Positions 56,201 through 64,000 of a stretch of DNA of 64,000 nucleotides are shown piece by piece. Positions within the stretch are counted from its first letter, which is position 1. The number at the start of each line of letters is the position of its first letter. The stretch lies in the NCBI RefSeq assembly GCF_000380565.1, contig NZ_AQYJ01000028.1, positions 372,001 to 436,000 on the forward strand, given 5' to 3'. A program made the translations under genes and the position numbers. This DNA is from Microbulbifer variabilis ATCC 700307 (GTDB lineage: Bacteria; Pseudomonadota; Gammaproteobacteria; Pseudomonadales; Cellvibrionaceae). The notes below the pieces were generated by a model that saw only the letters and a program-made list of their open reading frames with translations, had not been told where the DNA came from and searched no databases.

Positions 56201-56931
56201 CTATAGGCTTAGTAAAAGACTGCTAACAATGTCAGGATTAGTAATAGGGGCGCTATGGCCTGTGGTGATTTCTATCATTTGCCAGCCAGCCAGCCAGCCA
56301 GCCAGCTTTTTGCCCATGTTCGACTTTGTGCGCGAGAGGAGTGTACAGGATTTGTACAAGTAACATATACGCAGCCCAGATCTTTCCGGCTTACTTAGAT
56401 GTATTGGGTCAAGATAGATTTTTACCGGATGGGGAGTCAGGTGGCGCTCAACCCAGGCTATATCCTTGGGTTTTATAATATTAAATGACTGGGCAGGTAT
56501 GGTTAGGAAACACTCAGTACCCCTTGCCAGCTTAGCTTGGGCCAGCCTCATAGCCCGGTTCGGATCTGGTCACTGTTCATAGAAGCAGTGCCCATTATGG
56601 GCAACTGCTGCATCTAGGTAGCTTAGCTTTTTATGCGCTTCCTGACTCTGTCTGCCTCAGCTGTACCAGTAATACAGGCAAAGCTATGGCCAACCAAGAT
56701 GATATTGTCAAGCTCCTCCCATTCAATGACGCTGACTATATATTCAATAAAAGTTTCGATACCAATACCGGGGTGGATTAGATGGTGCTTTTCATCCAAA
56801 CCTGTCGGGGTAGAGCTGAAGGTGCGGTGTCAAGTTGCGACCAGCCTTTGGGCAACCCGCCACCAGCACCAGCCACCATGGAATAGCCCGTGTACTAACG
56901 CATAGGTTTTTTTGCTCTAAAGATTCCATGA
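56201..56931 (-). pseudogene. Decayed alpha/beta hydrolase
   Basis: Pieces of one hydrolase are spread over different minus-strand frames: an N-terminal MESLEQKN, then (after a seven-A run) TYALVHGLFHGGWCWWRVAQ, a TGA stop, LDEKHHLIHPGIGIETFIEY and the nucleophile elbow LVGHSFA. After a five-A run comes KKLSYLDAAVAHNGHCF, and finally MRLAQAKLARGTECFLTIPA...DIAWVERHLTPHP...EITTGHSAPITNP. The order matches salicylate-esterase-like hydrolases. At least one stop and several frameshifts mean it is not functional as read. A GCCA repeat lies inside it. Confidence 0.82.
56281..56306. repeat. GCCA tetranucleotide tandem repeat
   Basis: Six and a half copies of GCCA within the decayed hydrolase, read on the minus strand as LAGWLAGW. 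A repeat not divisible by three invites slippage and frame change. Confidence 0.95.
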
Positions 56932-57401
56932 CGATTAATTTAGTGAGGTGTAAAAAATATACGTGTTTTTCTGTTCTATCGATTTCATTTATGTATTGGT
57001 TGGGGAGAAATTGTTCGAGTAGGGGAGCGGCATACAAGTTAGGAAAATGACTGTAAGGTTAGGTATTAATAGGCTGCTTTAGATTAAAAATATAAAAGTA
57101 AGTTATGTTTTTTAATTTCTAACTTTAATAACAGTTCTTCAGTAGGTCGTCTCTATAAGAAATTTTTAGAATTTTACTAGTTGATAAATGTGAATTTATT
57201 TTTGTGCAATGTTGGATTTTTGATCATATAGGCAAGAAAGACAGCGATAAGTTAGTTGAATAGTTCAATATTTATCGAATTTGACTATCTGTTATAGGGC
57301 ATTTAGATTTGGTTCCGCGATAAACAGCCAAAGGCTGTACGCATATAAAGGTGAAATATAAATAGTACTGGCCATAGTTGGTACAAATTAGGTGAATCGC
57401 A
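56932..57401. other. Intergenic region upstream of the peptide-export locus
   Basis: About 470 A+T-rich bases. A short hairpin CAGCC-AAA-GGCTG lies at 57327-57339, about 60 bases before the adaptor gene. The promoter of the export operon is expected here. No precursor-like small gene was seen in this part. Confidence 0.45.
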
Positions 57402-58592
57402 TTGCCAACCCCCTTCATTAATACAACTCGATCTATCTCTGCGGATACTTTTTACTCGTTAGCATGGGCTACAGCTCTTGGTATATCGCTGATGGTGGCT
57501 TGGATAGTTTGGTTTCTGACAAAAGATATCACTACATACAGCGTTAGTGATCAAGCCAGGCTTGAGCAGGAGCAAAATACCGTACATGTGAGCACCCAAA
57601 GAACAGGGAGAGTAGTGTCTATCCAGGCTTCTCTGGGGGATATCCTCAAAAGGGGAGATATATTGGTACAGCTTGATACTGCTGCGTATGATCTTGATTT
57701 GGATGGGAATAATAAAATTTCCCAGAGCCTTGCAATACAGCTTGAGGCGATCGGGCGGGAACAAACCCTTCTGGATAAAAAGTTTGAAAAAGATAATAAA
57801 GCTCTCAACGGGCAGTTAAAACTCATTCGCCAGCAGTACCAACTTCAGATAAGTAATCAGAGGATACAGGCTGATGTGGCAGATCGTTATGAGCGATTAT
57901 TGAAAAAACAGCAAAGCTCTGAATTGGATTATTTGGCAGCAAAGCGAACTTACCAGCAAATGGCTATGGCAACTCTGGCTTCAGAAGCCCAAATTGAGGC
58001 GACCGTTGATCGGTCTGAGGAAATTGCCAGTGAATATCAACTTGCTCTTAGTGGGTTAAAGCAGCGTCGGGCGGATATTCAAAGTAAGCTTGCAGAGGTG
58101 GATACCCGCATACAGCGGAGTAACTTGGCTGTGGATGAGCAACAGTTACGTGCTCCAATTTCGGGTAAGCTCGCTTCTTTAGCGGATATTCGTGAGGGAG
58201 AGGTTCTGGTTGCTGGCCAACAGATTGCCACAATGCAAGCAAAAGGCATGATTAGCGTGCAAGCCTTTTTTCCTCCGGCCATGGCTTTAGGGCATATTCG
58301 TGAAGGGCAAAGTGCCCGGGTTAAACTAGATGGCTTTTCCTGGGCGCGCTATGGGCAGCTTCATGCTCGTGTAGAGAGGGTTGCCAGTGCTGTTCATGGA
58401 GATCGAATTTTGGTCGAGCTATCTCTTCAAGGCGAAGTGCCCCAACAACTACCATTAATGCATGACCTGCCCGCGAGAGTAGAAGTTGCTACCGGGATAA
58501 AAACTCCTTATCAACTGCTACTACAGCGAGTTGGAGATATGTTGACAGGGGAGCCAGATAGTAAGCTAAACAATGCGAGGTTTTCTCAGTGA
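57402..58592 (+). CDS. HlyD-family periplasmic adaptor (peptide exporter)
   Basis: 396 residues with a TTG start at 57402 and AGGTG upstream. One N-terminal membrane segment (YSLAWATALGISLMVAWIVWFL, residues about 18-39) is followed by a lipoyl-like strand (VHVSTQRTGRVVSIQASLGDILKRGDILVQLD). A long coiled-coil hairpin (about 100-235) and the second lipoyl half with LRAPISGKLASLADIREGEVLVAGQQIATM come next. It links the inner-membrane ABC exporter to an outer-membrane channel (TolC-type, not in the window). Its stop overlaps the next start by four bases, so the complex is co-translated. Confidence 0.93.
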   Translation: MPTPFINTTRSISADTFYSLAWATALGISLMVAWIVWFLTKDITTYSVSDQARLEQEQNTVHVSTQRTGRVVSIQASLGDILKRGDILVQLDTAAYDLDLDGNNKISQSLAIQLEAIGREQTLLDKKFEKDNKALNGQLKLIRQQYQLQISNQRIQADVADRYERLLKKQQSSELDYLAAKRTYQQMAMATLASEAQIEATVDRSEEIASEYQLALSGLKQRRADIQSKLAEVDTRIQRSNLAVDEQQLRAPISGKLASLADIREGEVLVAGQQIATMQAKGMISVQAFFPPAMALGHIREGQSARVKLDGFSWARYGQLHARVERVASAVHGDRILVELSLQGEVPQQLPLMHDLPARVEVATGIKTPYQLLLQRVGDMLTGEPDSKLNNARFSQ

Positions 58593-61345
58593 GGCAGAAA
58601 ATCCGCTGGCTAGTACCTGAAATTGTACAGACATCTAATATGGACTGTGGTCCGGCATCTCTGAAAAGCCTGTTGGAGGGGTTTGGAGTCAATGTCCACT
58701 ATGGCCACTTGCGCGATGCTTGCCAGACCGATGTGGATGGTACTTCTATAAATACGCTGGAAAAAATTGCTGTTGAATTAGGATTAGATGCGGCTCAAAT
58801 GGTCGTACCAAAAGACCACTTGCTAATGGATATTCCTGGTTATTTACCTGGGCTGGTGGTTGTGCGTTTACCTAATGGGAATACTCATTTTGTTGTTGCC
58901 TGGCGTAATCACGGTAGTGTTATACAGGTAATGGACCCAGCCAGTGGCCGACGTTGGCCCAATGTTCATCGCTTCCTCGAAGAATTGCATATTCATACTA
59001 TGCGTGTTCCCCCCCAGGGGTGGCGCGCCTGGGCGGGAGGAGATGACTTTATGAATCCCCTTCGCACAAGAATAGTTCGCTTAAAAATTTCCGAATCACT
59101 CTGTGCGAAGTTTTGTCAGTTTGCACTGAAGTCAGACAGTTGGCTACCTTTAGCGTTTCTTGATGCATCTGTCCGTATGATGACCGCCCTGGTGTCCTCC
59201 GGGGCATTACGCAGAGGAAGCGAAGTTAGTGGGATACTACAAAAGCTGGTGGATGAATTTTCTGAAAGCTCTGCTGATGCTTTTAATTTGGTGCCAGAGA
59301 GTTATTGGTGTGCCCGTCCTCATTGTCCACCTGGTACTGACTTAAATACACCTTTCGAACAGTTTCCAGAACAATTGGAGTTCAGCGGTGCAGTAATAGT
59401 AAGTGTTAAAGGCTTACGTAAAGATGCTGAAGTGAAACCAAGCTCTGAGAACTTATCCAGAGCTTTAGAGGAGCCTCCTGTTCGTCCATTGCAGGAGCTG
59501 TTTGGAATGTTGCGGGATGATGGCTTACTCGCTCCACTCATAGTTATCCTGGCGATGATGGGAGCCGTATTTGGCTTAATGGCCGAAGCGTTGCTCTTTC
59601 GGGGGCTGATCGATATCCATAGTGAGCTGGGTACTGAAATACAGCGGACGGGTACTGTGGTGCTATTGCTGGGTTTTATGTTGACTGTAGTTCTCATTCA
59701 GTATCCTGCAGCAAAGATTCAACTGATGATTGGGAGGCACTTGGAAAACCGTTTTCGTATGCGTTTTCTCACAGCATTGCCGCGTATCCCGGATCACTTT
59801 TTTCAGAGTCGCCCAACTTCAGATACTGCCGAGCGCAGTCACCGTATTAGTGCATTACGAGAACTCCCTGTGCTGGGAGGTGGTATTCTTTTTAAAGTAG
59901 TTTCTTTGTTTGCTACGGCTGCTGGAATTATATGGATTGCGCCGACTGCTGCGCCGCTTGTAATTCTGATGGTCGCTGTCCAGGTATTGATTCCCCTGGT
60001 GTTCCAGCCTTTACTTAACGATCATCACATGCGTGTCCAGACACATGCGGGTGCCTTAGCTCGATTTTATATGGATGCGCTCTTAGGGCTTGTTCCGATT
60101 CGAACTCATGGTGCTGCCGAGTCAGTGCGCAAAGAGCATGGGAGCTTACTTACCGAGTGGGTGAAGTCCAGTTATCTTTCTCTGCGTTTGCAATTAAACA
60201 GCCAGGCGGTGCAGATGATTATAAATTGTGTACTTGTCTGTACCCTGGTGGCTTACTGCATCCAAGTTCGTGGAGCGAGCCCTGATCTATTGCTATTGAT
60301 TTATTGGGTTTTAGCCCTTCCACCTCTGGGAGAAGATATTGCCGTATTAATGCGGGAGTATCCAAGACAGCGAAATACTTTACTGCGCGCCTTAGAACCT
60401 TTACTGGCGGTTAATGATAAAACAGAGGAAGGAGTAACGGATGACAATGAGAAAGAAGAGAGCTTTTGCCTGACGCAACCGGCACATTTCTGCTTCGAAA
60501 ATGTCAGTGTCCAGGTCAGCGGTCGCACCATTCTTGATAGTATTAACCTGAATATTGTTCCAGGAGAACATGCCGCTATCGTTGGTGAGTCCGGCGCGGG
60601 AAAGTCCAGTCTTGCTGGCCTTTTGTTAGGGTGGCATAAACCTTCCAGTGGACAGTTGCTCTTGAATGGCTTGAAACTGCAAGGCCAGCTTCTGGCTCAA
60701 TTTCGCATGCATTGTACTTGGGTAGACCCCGCTATCCAGCTTTGGAATAGTAGCCTCCTTGATAACCTGAATTACGGCAACAGCCCTAATAAATCCTTGT
60801 ATCCAATTCTTGAGCAGTCGGATCTACTCAAGCTAGTGGCTTCGCTGTCAGATGGATTACAAAGTACCCTTGGCGAAAGTGGTGCACTTGTTAGCGGTGG
60901 AGAAGGCCAACGCGTACGCCTGGGGCGAGCCCTGGGAAAGGAAAACCCCTGTTGCGTAATCTTGGATGAGCCTTTTCGAGGTTTGGATCGTGAACAGCGT
61001 CAGCGACTTCTTGGGCGTGTGCGACAAATTTGGAAAGATACCACTTTGATCTGCATTACCCACGATATTTCTGAGACGCAGGATTTTCCCCGTGTGCTGG
61101 TAGTAAAGGATGGGCGTATTATAGAGGACGGCGCACCTAAAAAGCTGAAATCCCGTAGGGACTCCCACTATGCGCGGTTAGTAGTTTCTGAACAAAAGGC
61201 ATGGGAAGAGTGTTGGCAGAGTAGTGATTGGCGCTACTTGCGCATGGCTGCAGGAAGCCTGTCAGAGGTAGAAAGGCCCATTAAGAAAGAGGAGCTGATA
61301 CAGCCAAAAGAAAGGCAGTCCGAGGAGGTGGTCCATGAATTCTGA
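58589..61345 (+). CDS. Peptidase C39-domain ABC exporter
   Basis: 918 residues, GTG start coupled to the adaptor gene. The N-terminal C39 peptidase has Gln14, Cys20 (SNMDCGPASLK), His100 (GNTHFVVAW) and Asp116 (VMDPASG), so it should cleave leader peptides. A region of roughly 150 residues (about 155-310, with FEQFPEQLEFSGAVIV) lies between peptidase and membrane domain. The membrane part (about 320-600) precedes the ATPase: Walker A GESGAGKSS (Lys672), signature LVSGGEGQ (769-774), Walker B VILDE (Glu794). It matches the NHLM-type peptidase/ATP-binding exporter layout. Its end overlaps the next gene by 11 bases. Confidence 0.94.
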   Translation: MRQKIRWLVPEIVQTSNMDCGPASLKSLLEGFGVNVHYGHLRDACQTDVDGTSINTLEKIAVELGLDAAQMVVPKDHLLMDIPGYLPGLVVVRLPNGNTHFVVAWRNHGSVIQVMDPASGRRWPNVHRFLEELHIHTMRVPPQGWRAWAGGDDFMNPLRTRIVRLKISESLCAKFCQFALKSDSWLPLAFLDASVRMMTALVSSGALRRGSEVSGILQKLVDEFSESSADAFNLVPESYWCARPHCPPGTDLNTPFEQFPEQLEFSGAVIVSVKGLRKDAEVKPSSENLSRALEEPPVRPLQELFGMLRDDGLLAPLIVILAMMGAVFGLMAEALLFRGLIDIHSELGTEIQRTGTVVLLLGFMLTVVLIQYPAAKIQLMIGRHLENRFRMRFLTALPRIPDHFFQSRPTSDTAERSHRISALRELPVLGGGILFKVVSLFATAAGIIWIAPTAAPLVILMVAVQVLIPLVFQPLLNDHHMRVQTHAGALARFYMDALLGLVPIRTHGAAESVRKEHGSLLTEWVKSSYLSLRLQLNSQAVQMIINCVLVCTLVAYCIQVRGASPDLLLLIYWVLALPPLGEDIAVLMREYPRQRNTLLRALEPLLAVNDKTEEGVTDDNEKEESFCLTQPAHFCFENVSVQVSGRTILDSINLNIVPGEHAAIVGESGAGKSSLAGLLLGWHKPSSGQLLLNGLKLQGQLLAQFRMHCTWVDPAIQLWNSSLLDNLNYGNSPNKSLYPILEQSDLLKLVASLSDGLQSTLGESGALVSGGEGQRVRLGRALGKENPCCVILDEPFRGLDREQRQRLLGRVRQIWKDTTLICITHDISETQDFPRVLVVKDGRIIEDGAPKKLKSRRDSHYARLVVSEQKAWEECWQSSDWRYLRMAAGSLSEVERPIKKEELIQPKERQSEEVVHEF

Positions 61346-63464
61346 AATTTCAAGCGACAAACTCCGCTCCCGTTGTTGGCCTGCCTCTCAACTAGATTCT
61401 GCCTTACAGGCGTTAGCCCGGCATTGTGGATTGGAGCCGGAAATACTGGATTACTCTTCAACAGATAATGAGTTGGACACGAACACTCGTCTACAAGCGA
61501 GTGCGGAAGCTCTAGATATACAGGTCGAGCAAGTTAGTTGTAGTTATAGCGAGTTGAGCCAGATGTTGTTACAGGCTTCACCTGCATTGGTTCGCTTAAA
61601 TTTTGGTGAGGGTGAGTATTTTGCCGCCTTATGTGGGGGGAATCGCCGTCAATTGCGTTTACTTACCCCAACGTTGCAAGTGGTTCAAAATTCTCTTAGT
61701 CAGGTGGAGGCCCAGTTCAGTCATAGACAAGTGACCTTCCAGCGTGAGCGTATAGCGCGTTTACTTGATGGTATTAATATTGGGGAGCGACGACGCGCGC
61801 GTGCGACCGAGGCTCTACTTAAAGAGAATCTGGCAGGGGTGCGCATTGAAGGTTGCTGGTTACTGCGCCAGCCTGCACATCGCTCTGTTTGGAAACAGTT
61901 ACGCTTGCGAAGCCAGCACTGGCAATTTTTAGGCATGCTGGCCTGCCACGCAACACAAATGGTTTTTTTCTTGGCCAGCTGGTGGGTCATTGGACGTGCC
62001 GTATTGGGTGGCTATATCGATACGGGCTGGCTTGTTGCCTGGATATTGTTGATGGCTTCTCAAGTTCCTCTGTCATTGTTTACCTTACATCTACGCGGTT
62101 CTATATCGATAGAAAGCGGAGCACTCCTAAAACGACGATTACTTGCTAGCGCCCTGCGTATCAACCCAGACCGTTTGCGCCATATGGGCACTGGCCAAGT
62201 ATTAGGGCGTGTTTATGATGCAGAAAATATTGAGTCTAACGCGTTACAGGGAAGTTTCCTTTTGGTGTTAGGGGCTACAGAGCTACTTATGGCTGTCTTT
62301 GTATTGTTGATAGGTGCAGGAGGGCATATATATCTATTGCTTTTGCCTTTGTTTTTCATTGTGGCGATTGTCCTGGGGAGTGCCCAGTACCAAAGTCGTC
62401 GCAGCTGGGTTGTCCAGCGGCTATCAATGACAGATCGCTTAATTGAAAAGATGTTGGGTCATCGCACTCGCCTTGCCCAGCAAGCTCCGGTGGATTGGCA
62501 TCGTGGTGAAGATCGGGAGCTGAGTAATTACCTACAAGCTTCTACAGACGTAGATAGTACCATGGTGCGCTTAGTAGCTCTTTTACCGCGCATGTGGCTC
62601 TTATTTGGGGTAGTGGGATTGTTACCGGTATTCATTAGTGGTGATGTGAGTAGTGCTCAGCTAGCAGTGGCCTTTGGTGGTGTGCTACTCGGCTACCGTG
62701 CAGTGCTTAAATGTATGAGTGGTTTCACCAGTGCTCTGAGTGCCCTTTTAGCTTGGGAAAACGTACGAAAGCTATTTGCCCTTGAAATACCACAACCACA
62801 CACTTTGTTTCGGACCGTGCAAGCAAATAGTGTGAAAAGGCTTACAGCTAATCAACCTTTCATTTCCATGAAGGATTTGTGTTTCAGCTATTCTGGAAAA
62901 GGCAGGTCAATACTGGCCGGATGTACACTGAATATATATTCTGGGGATCGTATATTACTGCAAGGCGCTTCAGGGTCAGGAAAATCTACTTTAGCGAATA
63001 TTATTACAGGTATCCATGAGCCAAGTGACGGACTGATGTTATTAAATGGGTACGATAGAGCCAGTTTTGGTTTGAATGAATGGCGTCGAATCGTAGCTTC
63101 CTCCCCTCAGTTCCATGAAAATCATGTACTTGGTGACTCGTTCCTATTTAATTTGTTGATGGGGAATGAGTGGCCACCAACGCAAGAGAGTTTGCGAAAG
63201 GCCTATGCAGTTTGTGATGAGTTGGGCCTGACTCCCCTGTTAAATAAAATGCCTGCGGGGATACTGCAGACCGTAGGAGAGATGGGATGGAAGTTGTCAC
63301 ATGGGGAGATGAGTCGGTTGTTTATTGCTCGAGCTTTGTTACAGGATGCCGAGCTGGTTATACTGGATGAAAGCTTGGCTGCTCTAGATCCTGGTAACTT
63401 ACGTAAAGTGATAAACTGTATAAAAAAATATTCGAATACATTAGTTGTGATCGCTCACCCATAA
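61335..63464 (+). CDS. Second ABC exporter with degenerate C39-like domain
   Basis: 709 residues. The first about 130 residues resemble a C39 domain but lack the catalytic residues; where His is expected the sequence reads GEGEYFAALCG. The membrane domain follows (about 190-460; MVFFLASWWVIGRAVLGGYI). The ATPase has Walker A GASGSGKST (Lys550), an unusual signature LSHGE (655-658) and Walker B LVILDES. The protein stops right after the H-loop (VVIAHP), about 40 residues short of most exporters. Together with the preceding ABC protein it forms the paired arrangement of NHLM-type export systems and probably a heterodimer. Confidence 0.92.
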   Translation: MNSEISSDKLRSRCWPASQLDSALQALARHCGLEPEILDYSSTDNELDTNTRLQASAEALDIQVEQVSCSYSELSQMLLQASPALVRLNFGEGEYFAALCGGNRRQLRLLTPTLQVVQNSLSQVEAQFSHRQVTFQRERIARLLDGINIGERRRARATEALLKENLAGVRIEGCWLLRQPAHRSVWKQLRLRSQHWQFLGMLACHATQMVFFLASWWVIGRAVLGGYIDTGWLVAWILLMASQVPLSLFTLHLRGSISIESGALLKRRLLASALRINPDRLRHMGTGQVLGRVYDAENIESNALQGSFLLVLGATELLMAVFVLLIGAGGHIYLLLLPLFFIVAIVLGSAQYQSRRSWVVQRLSMTDRLIEKMLGHRTRLAQQAPVDWHRGEDRELSNYLQASTDVDSTMVRLVALLPRMWLLFGVVGLLPVFISGDVSSAQLAVAFGGVLLGYRAVLKCMSGFTSALSALLAWENVRKLFALEIPQPHTLFRTVQANSVKRLTANQPFISMKDLCFSYSGKGRSILAGCTLNIYSGDRILLQGASGSGKSTLANIITGIHEPSDGLMLLNGYDRASFGLNEWRRIVASSPQFHENHVLGDSFLFNLLMGNEWPPTQESLRKAYAVCDELGLTPLLNKMPAGILQTVGEMGWKLSHGEMSRLFIARALLQDAELVILDESLAALDPGNLRKVINCIKKYSNTLVVIAHP

Positions 63465-63578
63465 TTATCGATTAACATTGGCCTAAAAAGCTAAATTCGA
63501 GTTAAGCTTGCTATAGTCCATTGTTCAGTAATGAATGATGGCAACTTTGACAAATTAAAGAGTAAAAGGAGATATGAT

Positions 63579-63647
63579 ATGCATAGTCAGACAGATATAA
63601 AAGCTGGTCCAGAGGCAAGTCCAGAGCCGCCAACAGATCAGGTTTAG
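63579..63647 (+). CDS. Micropeptide 1, putative precursor for the export system
   Basis: 22 codons starting MHSQTDIKAGPEAS and ending PEPPTDQV. AAAGGAG lies seven bases before the ATG at 63579. The core TDI-K-AGPEA-S-PEPP recurs in the second micropeptide with six synonymous and two replacement codon changes over 14 codons, which shows selection on the protein. Ala-Gly at residues 9-10, with Ile at -4 relative to it, resembles a short double-glycine-type leader; cleavage there would free a 12-residue proline-rich acidic peptide. It lies 114 bases after the ABC gene on the same strand. The role is inferred from position. Confidence 0.75.
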   Translation: MHSQTDIKAGPEASPEPPTDQV

Positions 63648-63665
63648 AATATTTAGCAGTTTTAG

Positions 63666-63728
63666 GGTTAGAGGCTTAGCTTTCGGTCCGTACCATTTGT
63701 GTATCGGTACATGGTTATGCCTCTAACC
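63666..63728 (+). other. Long inverted repeat between the two micropeptide genes
   Basis: GGTTAGAGGC (63666-63675) pairs perfectly with GCCTCTAACC (63719-63728). Inside it GTACC and GGTAC form an inner stem. The result is a stacked RNA hairpin 18 bases after micropeptide 1. It lacks a T tract, so it may protect or partly terminate the transcript and set the ratio of the two peptides. Confidence 0.6.
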
Positions 63729-63767
63729 AATTGTAATTTAATGTCAATTCCTAGATGGAGTATAATA

Positions 63768-63830
63768 ATGCTTTTTGAAACTGATATCCAAGCTGGTCCT
63801 GAGGCTATACCAGAGCCCCCTCCCAATTAG
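63768..63830 (+). CDS. Micropeptide 2, putative precursor for the export system
   Basis: 20 codons: MLFETDIQAGPEA then IPEPPPN. GGAG lies seven bases before the ATG at 63768. It shares TDI-x-AGPEA-x-PEPP with micropeptide 1, mostly through different codons. With cleavage after Ala-Gly the product would be ten residues long, with five prolines. The leader half differs (LFE against HSQ) while the spacing to Ala-Gly is identical. Known double-glycine leaders are usually longer, so the exact processing site is uncertain. Confidence 0.75.
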   Translation: MLFETDIQAGPEAIPEPPPN

Positions 63831-64000
63831 GGAAGTAACTGCGGTTCAAATTAAAGTTTGCCATATGAGACTTATGTTCAGGCTTTTTGGTGTGTTCAGC
63901 GGCATCACAGTGCTGTCACAACATCTCTAGTCTAGGTTTCTGACTTTGTGGATGACTTTTAAAGATGTCTTAATTCTAAGTTAGACCTAAGTGATCAATG
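63831..64000. other. Right edge, downstream of micropeptide 2
   Basis: 170 bases with no third micropeptide copy, no terminator of confidence and no other gene visible before the window ends. Modifying or immunity genes could lie beyond. Confidence 0.4.

Noticed and set aside
57327..57339. CAGCC-AAA-GGCTG hairpin as a terminator
   Set aside because: Very short stem, no T tract, and no gene ends just before it.
1..64000. CRISPR array, tRNA or rRNA genes, insertion-sequence ends
   Set aside because: None recognised on reading; only the two short microsatellites form tandem arrays.

Overview
The window reads as a chromosomal segment of a free-living, probably marine gammaproteobacterium. The Ppk/Ppx, AceK, RadA, MarC and SelO set, two large TonB-dependent receptors, a copper-resistance block, pseudoazurin and an AbgT transporter together resemble Cellvibrionales/Microbulbifer-type genomes. 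That placement is inference from gene content and protein style; no rRNA or tRNA gene was seen.

Layout. 1-7.7 kb: housekeeping and stress genes (selO partial, ppx divergent from ppk, a secreted hypothetical protein, aceK, marC). 7.8-9.4 kb: a broken TSUP permease gene and a gene-poor stretch. 9.4-11.3 kb: a membrane diguanylate cyclase. 11.4-20.7 kb: a phosphate-scavenging block with two tandem PstS-like binding proteins, a Tat-exported PhoX phosphatase, and a divergent TonB receptor plus lipoprotein beta-propeller phytase. The phoX/receptor intergenic region carries two oppositely oriented Pho-box-like sites. 20.8-24.5 kb: a VanZ-like protein, a delta-class carbonic anhydrase-like protein, and a replication pair (phage lambda P-type helicase loader plus a protein with four DnaT domains). 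24.6-28.4 kb: CueR-type operator, copper ATPase copA, a cupredoxin and a DUF417 membrane protein. 29-35.5 kb: a multicopper oxidase without signal peptide, small accessory genes, and a TetR/MBL-lipoprotein/SDR divergon. 35.9-42 kb: copper and redox block (two CopB, a CopA-type oxidase with degraded copper ligands, DUF411 lipoprotein, a Cys-rich secreted protein; then pseudoazurin plus a diiron-type MBL protein behind a perfect FNR box). 42-52 kb: radA, YHYH protein with a small companion, alpha/beta hydrolase, cobO, AraC regulator, AbgT transporter, glutamine amidotransferase. 52.5-57 kb: a second TonB receptor, a tautomerase-like protein and a decayed hydrolase.

57.4-63.8 kb holds the most novel-looking system. 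A HlyD-type adaptor, a 918-aa C39-peptidase ABC exporter and a second ABC exporter with a degenerate peptidase domain are tightly overlapped (the architecture of NHLM-type bacteriocin exporters). They are followed by two tiny tandem genes of 22 and 20 codons, each with a good ribosome-binding site. Both peptides carry the block TDI-x-AGPEA-x-PEPP, and its codons differ mostly at synonymous positions. I infer that these are the exported peptides; their function is unknown and no modifying enzyme is visible before the window ends.
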